Assembly: GCA_021234155.1 (NCBI GenBank)
Contig: JAJEKV010000009.1
Span: 9,866,546-9,930,545 of the forward strand
DNA from: Isoetes taiwanensis
Lineage: Eukaryota > Streptophyta > Lycopodiopsida > Isoetales > Isoetaceae
Length of the DNA stretch: 64,000 bases
Direction: 5' to 3'
Positions within the stretch are counted from its first letter, which is position 1. Each line of letters begins with the position of its first letter. Of this stretch, positions 22,650-33,806 are shown one piece after another. The notes beneath the pieces are model-generated. The model was not told where the DNA came from. It made no database searches and was given only the letters and a program-made list of their open reading frames with translations. A program made the position numbers and the translations under genes.

Positions 22650-23750
22650 GTATGTTACACAACAAAAGGGTGAAGAACACAAAGGGCGAGATTCGACCTG
22701 CGGCAGCAATAGTTTACCTTTGGATGGCAGTTCCATTACGTAGCAGCGGCAATACAAGGACTATAATGGCCCGAAATCACCACGGAATAGTACAGTTGGA
22801 AATACCTCTTAACTGATTTTACAATGTCAGAAATTTCATGATGAGCATACCTCAATTCATCTCGATTCTTTAACCTCAATTCTGGCATCTATGCCCATAA
22901 CAATTTATCCATGTATATTACCTTTTAAACGGTCTGATACGCAGCCAATAATAGGTAGCCAACCTGCCAATGTGGCCTCAAATTCTTGTTGCCAGATGTC
23001 AAGTAAAATGAGTAGAGTGTTGAAAGTAAAAAAAAAAAGGTTCTTGAGCTTGTACAAGTTCAGAAATGTGTGCACTTCATCATGACTAAAATGACCCTTG
23101 TGTGCTGAGTGTAATTATAGGAGAGATATGAATAGAGAGTGTTTCCATGCAAGAACAGTAACTTGCATGTCTTATGATCATCCTTATTCCAATTAAATAG
23201 GAAAATAAAGGTCTTGGACAACGTTTGATTGTAAGCACTGCAATGCCATCAACAACAAAGAAATCATCACATTCCAGCTACAACAAGATATAGAGATATG
23301 CTAAAACCTTTACAAGGCAAGTTTAAAAAGGATCAACATACCAAGGCACATTTTTTCGCCCTTGCAAACTGCCTGCATGCTGCTGTCCATGTTAAATTCC
23401 TGTGCATGTTAGATTCATGCTTCAATGCTTTTGCAACAATACTCTTTGATGGAGCAAGCAACTAAATCAGCGATTACCGCAATATCAAATCTTTCAGCCA
23501 TAGCCTTCATCACTGCAGCACACAATTTCTAGCTACGAAATCCAGAGCAAGCAAACACAGCAATATATGGCATCCTGCCACAGATTTAACGAACAAGCAG
23601 ACAACAATGTCAGAATTGCAATCAACTGTGTGAGATTTCAGACATGCATTATTCCCAGATTTAACCTGTGCAGGGACTTTAGATTCAAGCACATGTTAGG
23701 CCTTAACTTCTTCCAGCACTTTACTAGCAGAAGATGTCCAGGAGGGTAAG
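22650..23750. other. Unassigned region
   Basis: No recognisable gene or repeat. Short open frames here have no family resemblance. Confidence 0.4.
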
Positions 23751-24011
23751 AGCATGTTAGGGCCTACATGTTTTGGAAACTACCTGGAAAATACTCTGGG
23801 TAGTCAAAGATGATGATATATTTGAGTTCTTAACATCTTCTTGACATCACAAAGTACCTTACAACATGTATGTACTGCTACTCTTGAACATAACACAATT
23901 TCTTTTAGTCAATCTTGTAGTCTAGGTACTTTAAAATACAATTATGTACTTGCACAGAAGTACACAGAAAAGTACCTTTTTGGTAATTTTTTATGTAGGC
24001 CCTAACATGCT
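23751..24011. mobile_element. 261-bp MITE-like element with perfect 19-bp inverted ends
   Basis: agcatgttagggcctacat at 23751-23769 is matched exactly in reverse complement at 23993-24011. The interior is AT-rich and non-coding. The TTAGGGCC start resembles Harbinger-like ends, but no clear direct target duplication is visible, so the superfamily is uncertain. Confidence 0.65.
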
Positions 24012-24013
24012 TT

Positions 24014-24527
24014 CACCCAGGAAGCAGATTTAGTAAGCCTGGTTGGCTGAGCCCTTGGTTTAGCAGGGGATCTAACAACCATATCTACCCTTTTCATCTC
24101 TTTGGGCATGGGATTTTCTGTTATCCCATTTGTTTCTGAAACCATCCTCAAATTTGCTCCTGCATTCATGCTTCTGCTAACATGCCTCGTTCCATTATTA
24201 GGGTTCTCATTTTCTGATACATCGTCTGATCTGGAAATGGAACCTGATTTTTTTACTGGGAACATATTTTTCACCCTTCATTAGCTGCATTGAAGCAGCT
24301 TGCTTGGGTATCTTTGGAGGCTTCTTACAAAAATCTGTGCTGCTGCAAATATTATCAAATCCGTCTGGAACTGTCTGGAGTCGCCCAAATCCAACTGCAA
24401 CTGTTTGGACTCGTCCAAATCCATCTGGAATGGGGCGGAATGGCCTGGCAACAGAAATGCAAAAATTCAATACCTTTGTGGAAGCACCGTATAACAAGGA
24501 CGAAATCTCCAATAAGCCAAACGGCAC
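24014..24527 (-). pseudogene. Coding-like fragment with 10-residue repeats, unknown
   Basis: On the minus strand one frame (24527 to about 24280) contains a short repeat, PDGFGRVQTV / AVGFGRLQTV / PDGFD, then CKKPPKIPKQAASMQLMKG. A second frame (about 24274-24014) continues with a Ser/Lys/Pro-rich stretch ending TRLTKSASWVK. One frameshift would join them. I do not recognise the family. The MITE-like element abuts its downstream end. Confidence 0.25.
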
Positions 24528-24763
24528 AAATAAAACCTAGAGACCTTCTCCATTCTGTCGGATTAGCTTTTATGCCCTGTGTTCTACACGTATCTTTAAA
24601 AGCTCCAGATATGGCCAAAGACTGAAGCCAAAGATTGGAGATGCATATTCACAGCACAGCATGTAATCTTATCTTGTTAATCCCTGTTGTTGCAGATTTG
24701 CAAGCCCTGTTTCGTGCCCTAAAATGCTATCCACGAGGCTTGCATGTTCAGCCCTAAAATAAA

Positions 24764-24960
24764 AAGAGGGCTTTTGTTGTTAGCCCTTGGATGTTGGACC
24801 ATTGAAAAAAACAAGCTAAATCAACGACTAAAAAATGGTGCACTCTAGATGTACGCATTAGTACATCAATTCGAATACGCCATGAAATCTTAAGAAAACC
24901 TTTGTGAAAAGCGTACAAAAACACAAAGAAAACCCCCTGTTATTATGCTACATATTCGTG
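24764..24960. repeat. Dispersed repeat, copy A
   Basis: Shares a diverged block with 62496-62745: agggctt...agccct, then ggtgcactctagatgtac, attagta, aatacgcc(c)atgaaatc, aaaagcgtaYaaaa and cccctgttatNatgcta. The right end leads into the hAT fragment. Confidence 0.7.
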
Positions 24961-25143
24961 CTTATGCCAGTTAGTAGTGCTGCATGTGAAAGGGGATTTT
25001 TCAAGCAAAATATACTAAAGATATCTTTGAGAAATGAAACGAATACTTGGGATGCACATATGTTCTTTGGAATTGAGTACTTGGGAAGAACATCAATTAG
25101 GGTGATGTATTTGAGACATGGTATAGTACATGTCATAGGTTGA
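24930..25143 (+). pseudogene. hAT transposase C-terminal dimerisation fragment
   Basis: The frame reads LMPVSSAACERGFFKQNILK, then ISLRNETNTWDAHM and ends at TGA. It matches the hATC dimerisation motif (P-x-SSA-x-CER-x-F-S/F, then an R-N pair). Only the last 70 or so residues exist; there is no catalytic part. It is a remnant. Confidence 0.75.
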
Positions 25144-25149
25144 AAAATG

Positions 25150-26410
25150 GAAAAACAAAATATGTAAGTAGGTTTGCAGTATATAACCAAAATTATTTTG
25201 AATTTTGATCCCTGATTTCAAGTTTTTAACTGAATATTTATACCTTTAGCAGGCTTGCCTAATATTCACGTATAAAAACACTTCATTTTAAGAAATTTTG
25301 TGTCGTCGGATTGTCTAATTTCAAATTCTGCAGCCATGAAAATTCTAAAATACAAAAAATTGGCTGAGTATGCCAGAGTTTGAGTCGAGGTTACTTTGGC
25401 CATCGCAGTCCAAGCTTTGGCCAATTTGCATTGCGATAAATTTCAAATATTATTTTCAACTCTGTTTCAGATGCATTTTCTATCATTTTAGCTACCAGCC
25501 CTAATGTGGTTCTTGATCCTTCGCCCTGCTTTCCATGATTGTCTTCAATGTAACATTACATTTTCTATCACAATGTAGTGTATTTAAAAGGAAGTTTTGA
25601 TGCCCTAGAACCTAGAGTTCTTACTTATGGCAGTTGTGATCTACTCTGTTTACCCTTACACAATTCAGATTGACCAAGAATGTTGGCTTGGAGTGAATTT
25701 TACTGCAGGTTGGATGTCTGTTTTTGCTACTAGGCATCTTATGAATGGATGCATTCATATCTTTTTATTCCTGCGACAAGATGCCAACTGAAGAGGAGCT
25801 CTGATCTGTCATGAAAGATATACTATTGATGGTCGTTGCATCGTTGCTTTGGTTTTAGATAAGCAGGAAAGATATTGACATCGATTATATCTTGGTGCAT
25901 TCCTCTTTATGCAAAACTCTGATATAGTGTCACACATTGAATTATCACCAACGGATTATTATGTCTGCTCTACATGAATAAGAATATTAAATTTTGATAG
26001 CCTCTAACTGATTTTGCAGATTGGTTTTTGCCATAAAAAAAAAGAGAGAGATTTCTTTTCTTTGATTTTCATATATCTAATTTGTATCTAATCTAAAGCT
26101 GCAACATGTATTCATTTGTTTAGATTTTTGTTTTCCGGGGCAAAAATTATCTTACATGAACCTTAGAAATTACCTCAAAGCAAGCATGGTCTGAATAAAC
26201 TTTTGGATATAGAGAATGTAAAGGGCCAAAGATGCGAGTTTTGTCTCTAACAGCATCAAGCGAAGCAGTTAGCATGATTCAAAGGTGTATTTTCAAATTG
26301 TTATTACTACCCTTGAAACACATAGTGTCTATCATCAATTTGAAAATGTTGACGTTGTACCTGTCATCTACTTGATGCACTTCTAAAGTTTTGTCCTCAA
26401 AGAAGAAGTA
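25150..26410. other. Unassigned region
   Basis: AT-rich sequence without a recognisable gene, RNA or repeat. Confidence 0.4.
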
Positions 26411-26412
26411 GG

Positions 26413-26674
26413 GAATGCTTGTGGTGCTCATGATTCCCACGGCATAAAATATGCAAGACCTAATGTTGCAAAACAGGCCAAAGTAGAAGGTATATCAATG
26501 AACCATTTTGTCAGGCGACTATTTTCTTGAGATTTATGCTCATTAGGGGGTACTCGTGGTGCTTATGATTCCCATAACATACCATATGCAAAGCCTGATG
26601 TTGTAAAACAAGCAAAAAGAGAAGGCAAATCATTGAAGCATTGTGTCATGATATTATTTTCTAAGATTTATGAT
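26413..26674 (+). repeat. Tandem duplication of about 130 bp with a conserved frame
   Basis: Units about 26413-26542 and 26545-26674 align. The plus-strand frame reads GAHDSHGIKYARPNVAKQAK in the first and GAYDSHNIPYAKPDVVKQAK in the second, so several changes are conservative. I do not recognise the protein. It may be a duplicated exon of a decayed gene. Confidence 0.45.
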
Positions 26675-26699
26675 CGTGCTATTCTTTAGTTTTCTATCG

Positions 26700-27640
26700 C
26701 ACCCTTGCAGGGCAACAACACACTGATTAGTTCTCTCTTTTTTCATTTTTTATACTTTTCGCTTGAAGTTTTTTATTGTGCCATCCCTTTGAAGGTTTGG
26801 ACTCCCGATTGTAAGAATAGCCATGTGCTTCTTCATCGTGCTACTTATTGTCTCATTTGTCTTATAATTGTTGGTAGTAGTATACACATCTGCATGTAGG
26901 TGCAAGTTTAGTAAGCAGGTGAAAAAATACCACCATAATTTCATTAAGTATTATTTTATGTTGCAGACTTAGTAATGCAGATTTGCTAAAACACAACATC
27001 AACAGGATAATGTTAGTTTTGCGACTCTTAGGCCCAAAAATGGGTCAATATAGTTGCCTCAAAATTTGCCTCTTATGCTGCAAGGTCAGCTTCAACAATA
27101 GACATAAGGCAGCTGACAGAGTTCCCAGTCTGTAGCACTCGGTGAAACTCATGTCAACACAGTGTTTATCCTTCTGTCTATATGTATAAAAATGTTAGAG
27201 CATCTCTAAAGTGTGTATCCTAGTCGAAATGGAAACCTGGAATAAGAGCTGATGCTTAGGTTAAGTGGCGAATTTTTGAAGTATGTATCCTAGTCGAAAT
27301 TTGAACCTGGAAGCAGTGTTGATGCGTAGATTAAGTGGAGACATGCTATCAATGAGTGACAGGCTATGTGAAGGTTGGCACTACCATTATGGGAAGCAAA
27401 GAACATATGTAGCCTAGGTTTTTACATAAGCATTACAGATTGCTCATTATTATTATAATACACTTGCACCTTTCAATTTTTAGTGTTGCAAAATGGCAAA
27501 AAATTAGCAGATACAAGATTCTTCATTTTGCGAAATTGTATATTGTGTTCTCAATGTCGTAGTTCCATCGTTATTGGCACATTAAATTACTTTCTGCAAT
27601 ATAACAGATTGTTGAGATACTTTCAATTCTATTTCTGTGA
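26700..27640. other. Unassigned region
   Basis: No gene recognised. 27200-27330 contains a short duplicated phrase (gtatcctagtcgaaatKgRaacctggaa). Confidence 0.4.
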
Positions 27641-28650
27641 CGTGCCTGCCGAGTTGACCCTCCAGGCAACTCGGGATCTTGTCAAAACTTGCACATTCTA
27701 GCTTGTTAATGGTGGTGAAGAATTATATCTTAAACCATTACTAGAAATCCATCCTCACTGAGATATAATATATTCCCACTATACATCAAGAATACAAATT
27801 CAAAGGATGTATTATCCACAATACTTTCAATGTATACGCATAAACACTGCTAAGCAAGCTAAACAAAAGCTTTTTAACTCCAGATCACAACCACGATCGT
27901 CAGCTACATTGCTGCCATCTGTACAACCATTGCCTTGCTTGTTCACTGCACATGCACTCACTGGAGTTAGTCCTTATGACTAAGTGGGGATCCCTGGCTA
28001 CTTCTGCATGCATGGAAATACTCTGGAATCTTGGATACAAAGACATAAGCACAAGCAAACAAAAGATTCTAGGTGAGTACAGTACTAGACAATGACAACA
28101 TAATCCGAGGAAATACCAAACTCTGAGCGACAAAAGCAAAGAACATAGCCAGAATAACAAAACATCAGAAACATAGCTCCAGGACAATGGGAAGCTCGGC
28201 CAACCTACATGCAGGCCCTGTTAGCAGATTAATGCCCAGCCAGCTCACATTCCGAGCCCCGTTGGCAGAGTTGGTGGGGTGAACCTCGTATGCACATACC
28301 CTTCCCAGCCCACGTCATGGCGCTGGAGGGCCTCTTACCATAGAGTCACAAGAGTTGACGTAGCATCTTGATCAGGGAAACTACGCCCGGTATCACAGAG
28401 CACAAGAATACCACCGAGAATCACAAATGAACATGAGCATGCCAGAGCAACCTAGGCCACCGAACCAGAAGTCCGACCCTAGAGGATCCAAGTACATAAT
28501 CAAAAGGCCAAGACAACAGTAGAACAATGCAAAGACCATGATATGTGATGTGATGCTCATTAGAATATTTACTAAACACAGGTGCCTAGATCATACTCTG
28601 CCCCTTGCTGAGGTTGCCCATATATGTTGAAGTAGCTTATCCAATGCTCC
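27641..28650. repeat. Dispersed repeat family R1, copy 1
   Basis: Collinear with 46931-47900. Shared landmarks: gccgagttgaccctYYNggc then aactcgggatcttgtc (an 8-bp hairpin ccgagttg/caactcgg), ttagtccttRtgactaagtg, ggtggggtgaacctcgtatg, ggcctcttaccat, tcacagagcacaa and ccaccgaacc. Indels are frequent. No coding domain was seen. It is probably a non-autonomous or LTR-like repeat. Confidence 0.8.
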
Positions 28651-29390
28651 ATGTTTACCTTCATGTAATTCCCTTGCCAAAGTTACTCATACATCCTAAA
28701 CCATGTCGAGGTAGCAACTCAATGATGAAGACCTTGATAGCAATCCAACCATCGATGCTGAACCCTGCCCTTTTGGCAGCAGGTCTATGACTTTACCAGC
28801 ATACCAAGAGCACTATGATCACAATATAAACATGTCGAGGAAGTCACAAGCATGGTTGTCATATTGATGTAAATCCAACGCCTATGTACTTCATCGGTTA
28901 CGCCAACACTTCTCCATGCCATAGCCATACTCAAAGGTTCCCATAAGCTTCCTATGACTCTCTTGATCAAACTACTCAATCCCATATCATGCCTTACCTT
29001 CAAACATCCATCTCAATAGCTATAATTCAATCATGAGCTATAATTGTAATATATTTCATTATAAATCTACTTACCATAACTAATGGAAAATCTCAAAACC
29101 TAGCACTTTCACTTAAGAATCAATATAACATAATGACCGCAATTGCATGTAATCCTTGCCACATTATTCTGAATCATAGCTCCACCTTTAGGAGCCAAAA
29201 TAACACAGGTGACACAATTCTTGAGCTTCATGCTCAACTTACCAATTAGCTACCCAGATGCTCATATTCTCCTTTAAAGCATGATTTCATTAATTGGAGA
29301 AAATAACGCAATTTTGAGAATTTTAAGCACGCCTAATTTTCTCAAGCACAAATACTTTCACCTAGTTCTCGAGCCCAAGAAACGTGAGGT
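28651..29390. other. Unassigned region
   Basis: AT-rich, with no recognisable gene, lying between repeat R1 and the small tandem genes. Confidence 0.4.
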
Positions 29391-29510
29391 AATTAACATA
29401 CACATATACATTCAAATTATGTGTTATACTTGTACGTGTACATGATACTTGTAGAAGCCCAATAATGGCCCTACATTCTACACCAATAATTCACATCAAT
29501 AATTTTACTT

Positions 29511-29522
29511 CACTATAAAAAC
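29511..29522 (+). promoter_or_regulatory. TATA box of small gene 1
   Basis: cactataaaaac, with TATAAAA at 29514-29520, 43 bases before the ATG. The same box with identical spacing precedes small gene 2. If transcription starts about 30 bases downstream, the leader is only about 10-15 nt. Confidence 0.6.
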
Positions 29523-29556
29523 AGTTCGACTCGGGGGTAGAGGTCATTCATCTTCC

Positions 29557-29799
29557 ATGGCTTCCTCGATGCCTCGTCCAGAGCACATCCGATCTTTCAA
29601 GTGCTACTTGAGCTACAACGATCTGAACGAATGCGCTAGAAATGGTATTAATCTTGATCCATGGCTCCAATGTAAAGCTGATGGTCCTGCTAGTGCTTGC
29701 AAGAAGCTCACTCGTGTTGTGGTCCACATTTACTGGCTTCCTGATCAGAAGATCTATGAGCTGAATAGCATCACGAGCTTTGGTGTTGATGATGAGTGA
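29557..29799 (+). CDS. Small protein of unknown function, tandem copy 1 (80 aa)
   Basis: Single-exon frame: MASSMPRPEHIRSFKCYLSY, then DLNECARNG, LDPWLQCKA, a Cys-Lys-Lys stretch, VVVHIYWLPDQKIYELNSIT, and an acidic end VDDE. No signal peptide or membrane segment is evident. It has its own TATA box, and a diverged copy with the same promoter follows 539 bp downstream. I recognise no family. Several residues are kept between copies (IKC/FKC, LDP, IYWLP/LIWLP, YEL, DDE/EDE), which argues that the frame was once under selection. Confidence 0.55.
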   Translation: MASSMPRPEHIRSFKCYLSYNDLNECARNGINLDPWLQCKADGPASACKKLTRVVVHIYWLPDQKIYELNSITSFGVDDE

Positions 29800-30050
29800 A
29801 TCTATATCTGCTAAGGATATAATAATGACATGAGTACCTATGAACTATGTATTACACTCAATGTTATCAGTGATGACTACTGTATTTGTTTATGATATAA
29901 TAATGGTATGAGCACCTATGAACTATGTTTTAAAAGCATACACATATCCATACGAAAGATGTATTATACTTGTATGTATACAACAATCTTATACACACGC
30001 AATAATGGCGGTAAGTCTACCCCAATAATTCACCTCAATAATTCTACCTC

Positions 30051-30060
30051 ACTATAAAAG
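30051..30060 (+). promoter_or_regulatory. TATA box of small gene 2
   Basis: TATAAAA at 30053-30059, 43 bases before the ATG at 30096. The upstream 60 bases (aataatggc..., caataattcacctcaataat) match those of small gene 1. Confidence 0.55.
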
Positions 30061-30095
30061 CTTCTCACTTCGGGGCTAAAGTTCATTCATCTCCC

Positions 30096-30335
30096 ATGGA
30101 TTTTTCGCCTTCATCAGTTCACCACATCGAGGCGATCAAGTGCTCAATGAGCCACTCTGATCTTGTTGGTTGCCTAGACAGGCATCTTCTTCTTGATCCC
30201 TACCGCTGAAGAAAAGCTTTGGGGCCGAGATTCGTTGCCTGCGTCAATTAGTGTGATGATCCATCTGATTTGGCTTCCCGAAATATGAGCTATGAGATAT
30301 TAGGGATCACTACTACAGATCCTGAAGATGAATGA
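30096..30335 (+). pseudogene. Small gene, tandem copy 2, broken
   Basis: Starts MDFSPSSVHHIEAIKCSMSH and LDPY, then hits TGA at 30207-30209. The homology resumes in another frame (VMIHLIWLPE) and ends with an acidic PEDE before TGA. It therefore has a stop and at least one frameshift compared with copy 1. Promoter and leader are still similar. Confidence 0.6.
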
Positions 30336-30479
30336 ATCACCTGTTCAACATGTTATAGTGTAAGAGCTCTTGTGTTAAGATGAAAAATGCAAGACGTAAT
30401 GAATAATAAATAGTCTATTGTAGTGATGTTATGGATAATAAATAGTCTATTGTGAAATGCTTTAATGTACCTGTAAGAC

Positions 30480-30637
30480 TCAAGTTTCATCTCCTTCCTC
30501 AGATGCCTCTTTAGCAAGCAATTCCTGTAGCTGGATTCCTACAATAGGAGGTATCACAACCAATAATGGCTTCGGTTCCACAAACCAAGCATAGTCTATC
30601 GTTTTGAGAGGCTGATAACGTGGTCTGTCATTAGGAT
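30480..30637 (-). pseudogene. Possible orphan last exon, unknown protein
   Basis: After cttgatag on the minus strand the frame reads NPNDRPRYQPLKTIDYAWFV, then EPKPLLVVIPPIVG and QELLAKEASEEGDET before TGA. It looks like real protein (acidic tail, no repeats), but I recognise no family and find no upstream exon. Confidence 0.25.
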
Positions 30638-30639
30638 TC

Positions 30640-31590
30640 TATCAAGGGGAATCTACTTAAGAACCAACTCAGAGGTCAATCTGTCAGGTTCTTTACCACT
30701 TTAGAGTTATCAATCCTTATATTTCATACCAATTTAATTAGATTACAATCATTCAAAGTAATGCATTTCTTACTGTTACAATTCTTGTGATTATTTTGAG
30801 CAATCTGTGGCAGTCTTCACTGGTTCCATCCATATACAAGGCAACTGAGCCCCATTCAAAAGGTTTATTCTTTAATTAACTTCTTAGGTTAGCAACAAAA
30901 TACTAAACCAAGAAAATATAGAGACAACTAAATCAACAAATATAAACAACAGAAAAAGAAACGTGATCGGTTAGTTTCAAAACTTATAGTCCAGCAAAGA
31001 AGGTTCAAGACATGCCAATTCTGTGGATTCAAGCTATCTCGGCACTTTTCAAGTAATTTCAGACCTTCTTGACTTAGAATTAACCCTTATAGATATGATT
31101 CCAAATGACTGGTTACCTCGGCAGCTCATAGCACCTTAATTGATCAAAAGCAAAACCCCACCTGCGAATTCCTTCATGCATGGACATCTGGACCTCTTGC
31201 AACTGTTTGTGCCTCAAAAAATCGTCTTCTAGCTCCAAGAATTAAACTGCAGAAGAACATACATAGTGCAGTCAATTCTAACCCAGCATCACAATTTCTG
31301 TCATAGCTTTCTCACATGGATGAGTTTCGGCCTGATCAGACTCGTTCCGGAAAGCTTACTTGAAGATCTTTCCAGCAAAAGAAAAATCACCTGAAACGGA
31401 TCTCGGGTTGCCGAGATATAATGCTTCAAATTTTGGGCTTCAAAACTGCCTAGAATTGCTTCGCACCTTCATGCTCTGCAGCAATCCTTTCATCAAAGAG
31501 ACAAAACCCTGGTCTCATACTGCATACATGCCATGAATATTATATACGTACATAAATACGTATATTGACCCATCGGGGGGCATGACCATT
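30640..31590. other. Unassigned region
   Basis: No recognisable gene, RNA or repeat. Confidence 0.4.
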
Positions 31591-31597
31591 ACAATTT

Positions 31598-32868
31598 CAT
31601 GACCTTTACTTTTCTATTTGTAAGAGAACAGACTACTCTATACCATGGTTGGCAACGCAGGTCTGAATATTACGACATATCCTCATTGACAACACAATAT
31701 TTCAAGCTCTTGATGTTCATTAAACGTATTGGCACATCGTGATCTGTATGTATTGACAATAACATGTCTGTTCACATGACCATGTTTGCTTCATGCTTAT
31801 ACTAAAGTGCAAATATTCTCTAGTTTTTAAAAATGCTTTTGTTAATATGTATTTGGCAGAATGCCAAGGAAGGATCTAATTACTTGGTCTACTTTGATAG
31901 CAACTTATTGGGAGCAAATGTTTGAGGAGGAGGCCATTAGTGGGAAATGTGCATGAACATATTTACTCCAAATAATGTGACCTTTGTTGCAATCCTCAAT
32001 GCTTCTTCTCATGCAGCTAATGCTGCTCAGGGCATCCTCATTCATAGCTAGATTTCTAATTCTGATCTACATTCCAACATTAATGTTAAGGCTATCCTGA
32101 TGGACATGTATATAAGGTCTAGAAATAAATTAAAAAAAAAATGTTTAAAGGATGATGTTAATGGAAACTTGTTCCCTTATATGACGATATAACGTATGGT
32201 GCATCTCTTTCTTTTATCTACAACATGTGCGATTTTTATTCTCAATAGCAACAAGTGGAACATTCCTTGAGTACCACTTTCTTTAATGGTCCAGAGATGA
32301 AGTAAGATGGGAAATCTCTAAAGGGTGCATTTGATGTCAATACAATCCCAATTCACAACTTTGCACATGCAAAATTTGATGTCAATACAATCCCAATTCA
32401 CAACCTAGCACTTGTATCATGTATAATGGGTCTCTGCTATGATCGACAATGATGTTCTGTTGTAGTAAACTTTTGTGTTAGTAGTTCATATTTGCAAACT
32501 CTTATTTCTATAAAGATAGACAAATATTTAAGATCAACTAACTTAGTCAAATACATGTTAAATAGTCATAAGTGTTAAATTTGAAATGTAAATTTTGAGT
32601 GTACATGAATTTGTCATTTAGGTTAAAGAGACTTTTAGTTTGTTTAAAGAAGCTCATTTATCTGCATAACAAGACATTTGATAATATTTATCTCTCACAT
32701 GATAAAAGCATGTATACCATCTATCTTATCTTATTAATGCTTCATTTGAAAGGTTTTATCCCTTTCCAATCGACATCAATTCTATTTCATGACCTTTACT
32801 TTTCTATTTGTAAGAGAACAGACTACTATATACCCTGGTTGGCAACGCAGGTCTGAATATTACGACAT
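31598..32868. repeat. Pair of ~81-bp direct repeats about 1.2 kb apart
   Basis: 31598-31678 and 32788-32868 are almost identical, from catgacctttacttttctat to gtctgaatattacgacat. The PPR remnant lies between them. They could be a local duplication or ends of a short element; no LTR hallmarks were found. Confidence 0.75.
31858..32140 (+). pseudogene. PPR-protein pseudogene fragment
   Basis: Pentatricopeptide-repeat pieces can be read: RMPRKDLITWSTLIATYWEQ then a degenerate linker, TPNNVTFVAILNASSHAANA and VKAILMDMYIRS. These match the plant PPR pattern (MP-x-RD-VTW, PN-x-VTF-x-S/AIL-NA, DMY). Stops and a frameshift interrupt it. Intact PPR proteins act in organelle RNA editing and processing; this copy is dead. 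Confidence 0.7.
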
Positions 32869-33015
32869 CTAGTTTGTAGAGCTATTTGCTCAATTAGTTC
32901 TTTTGACACTGATGGTCTTTTGTAAGAGGTTTATGTCTGCATCTAGTTTGTAAAGCTATTTGCTCAATTAGTTCTTTTGACCCTGATGGTCTTTTGTAAG
33001 AGGTTTATGTACCTA
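32869..33015. repeat. 74-bp tandem duplication
   Basis: ctagtttgtaRagctatttg through gaggtttatgt is repeated at about 32869-32942 and 32943-33015 with two or three changes. A shorter 46-bp tandem pair (tttgatgtcaatacaatccc) lies at about 32329-32420. Confidence 0.8.
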
Positions 33016-33229
33016 TTTCAAGATTGGATTCAATCTACTGACAAGGGAGCATTGACTCGCAAACTATAGGAGGACTTGAGAAATTGTACCTATTCCTTTA
33101 AACTTTTCCACAATAGTTTCATGTTGATGCCATGATTGCAATTGTTTCTTCTATGCGTGCCGAATTCTTTCTTTCTCGATGGCCGCTTTTCTCAGAAGAT
33201 GTGGGATGCAATTACCTTACTTCAAGTTA

Positions 33230-33468
33230 AAATTGGTTGTTATCATGCACATATAAATCCCACTTTAGCATCAGAACCACAAGCTTATTTGCTTGCTTCC
33301 TTATCCAGAAAAAAGCTAGTAGCTATTGCATCAATTTGCACAGTGTCCCACAAGCTACGCATTGGGACAGGTAGATGGGAGCAGCAGCAATTGCCACGAA
33401 AAGCGAGATTATGTGTATGTTGCCAGTTACAGGTTATTGAGATGGTCAGGAATCATTATTGGCTTTAG
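33230..33468 (+). pseudogene. LINE reverse-transcriptase C-terminal remnant
   Basis: The frame contains YLLASLSRKKLVAIASICTV, then KLRIGTGRW and LPRKARLCVCCQ. It resembles the Cys-rich end of plant L1-type ORF2 proteins (hydrophobic helix, RxxTGRW, R-x-C-x-x-C). No RT core is nearby. Confidence 0.45.
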
Positions 33469-33801
33469 CATTCCATTCTATATTCCCACAATTTCTTAGA
33501 GCCCCATCTGTGCATGACTTTCCGTTATGTATACTTGAGGTTCTAGATGAGTGTCTTCAATTACTGAGCCCATAGTAGTCATCATGGCCTACTTATATTT
33601 TCCTCTTACTTGTCTAGTATCATCATTACTGCAAAGGTTTTTCCTTTGAAAACCTTTCGAGGCAAGGATTTTTTTTATCCTAGTAGTAATAATTGTACTA
33701 GGCCATTGTATGGGTCTAACTCCATTCCCGCTTTATGTTTCCTGCTTCTATCTCTTGATTTCTTCGCTATTAGTTGCAGTAAATATCTAAAAAAATTCAA
33801 G

Positions 33802-33806
33802 GTTTC
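33802..33806 (+). repeat. Target-site duplication (left) of the gypsy element
   Basis: GTTTC, matched by GTTTC at 40126-40130. Confidence 0.85.

Noticed and set aside
31598-32868. LTR retrotransposon bounded by the 81-bp direct repeats
   Set aside because: Repeats are too short, and there are no TG..CA ends, primer site, polypurine tract or polymerase genes.
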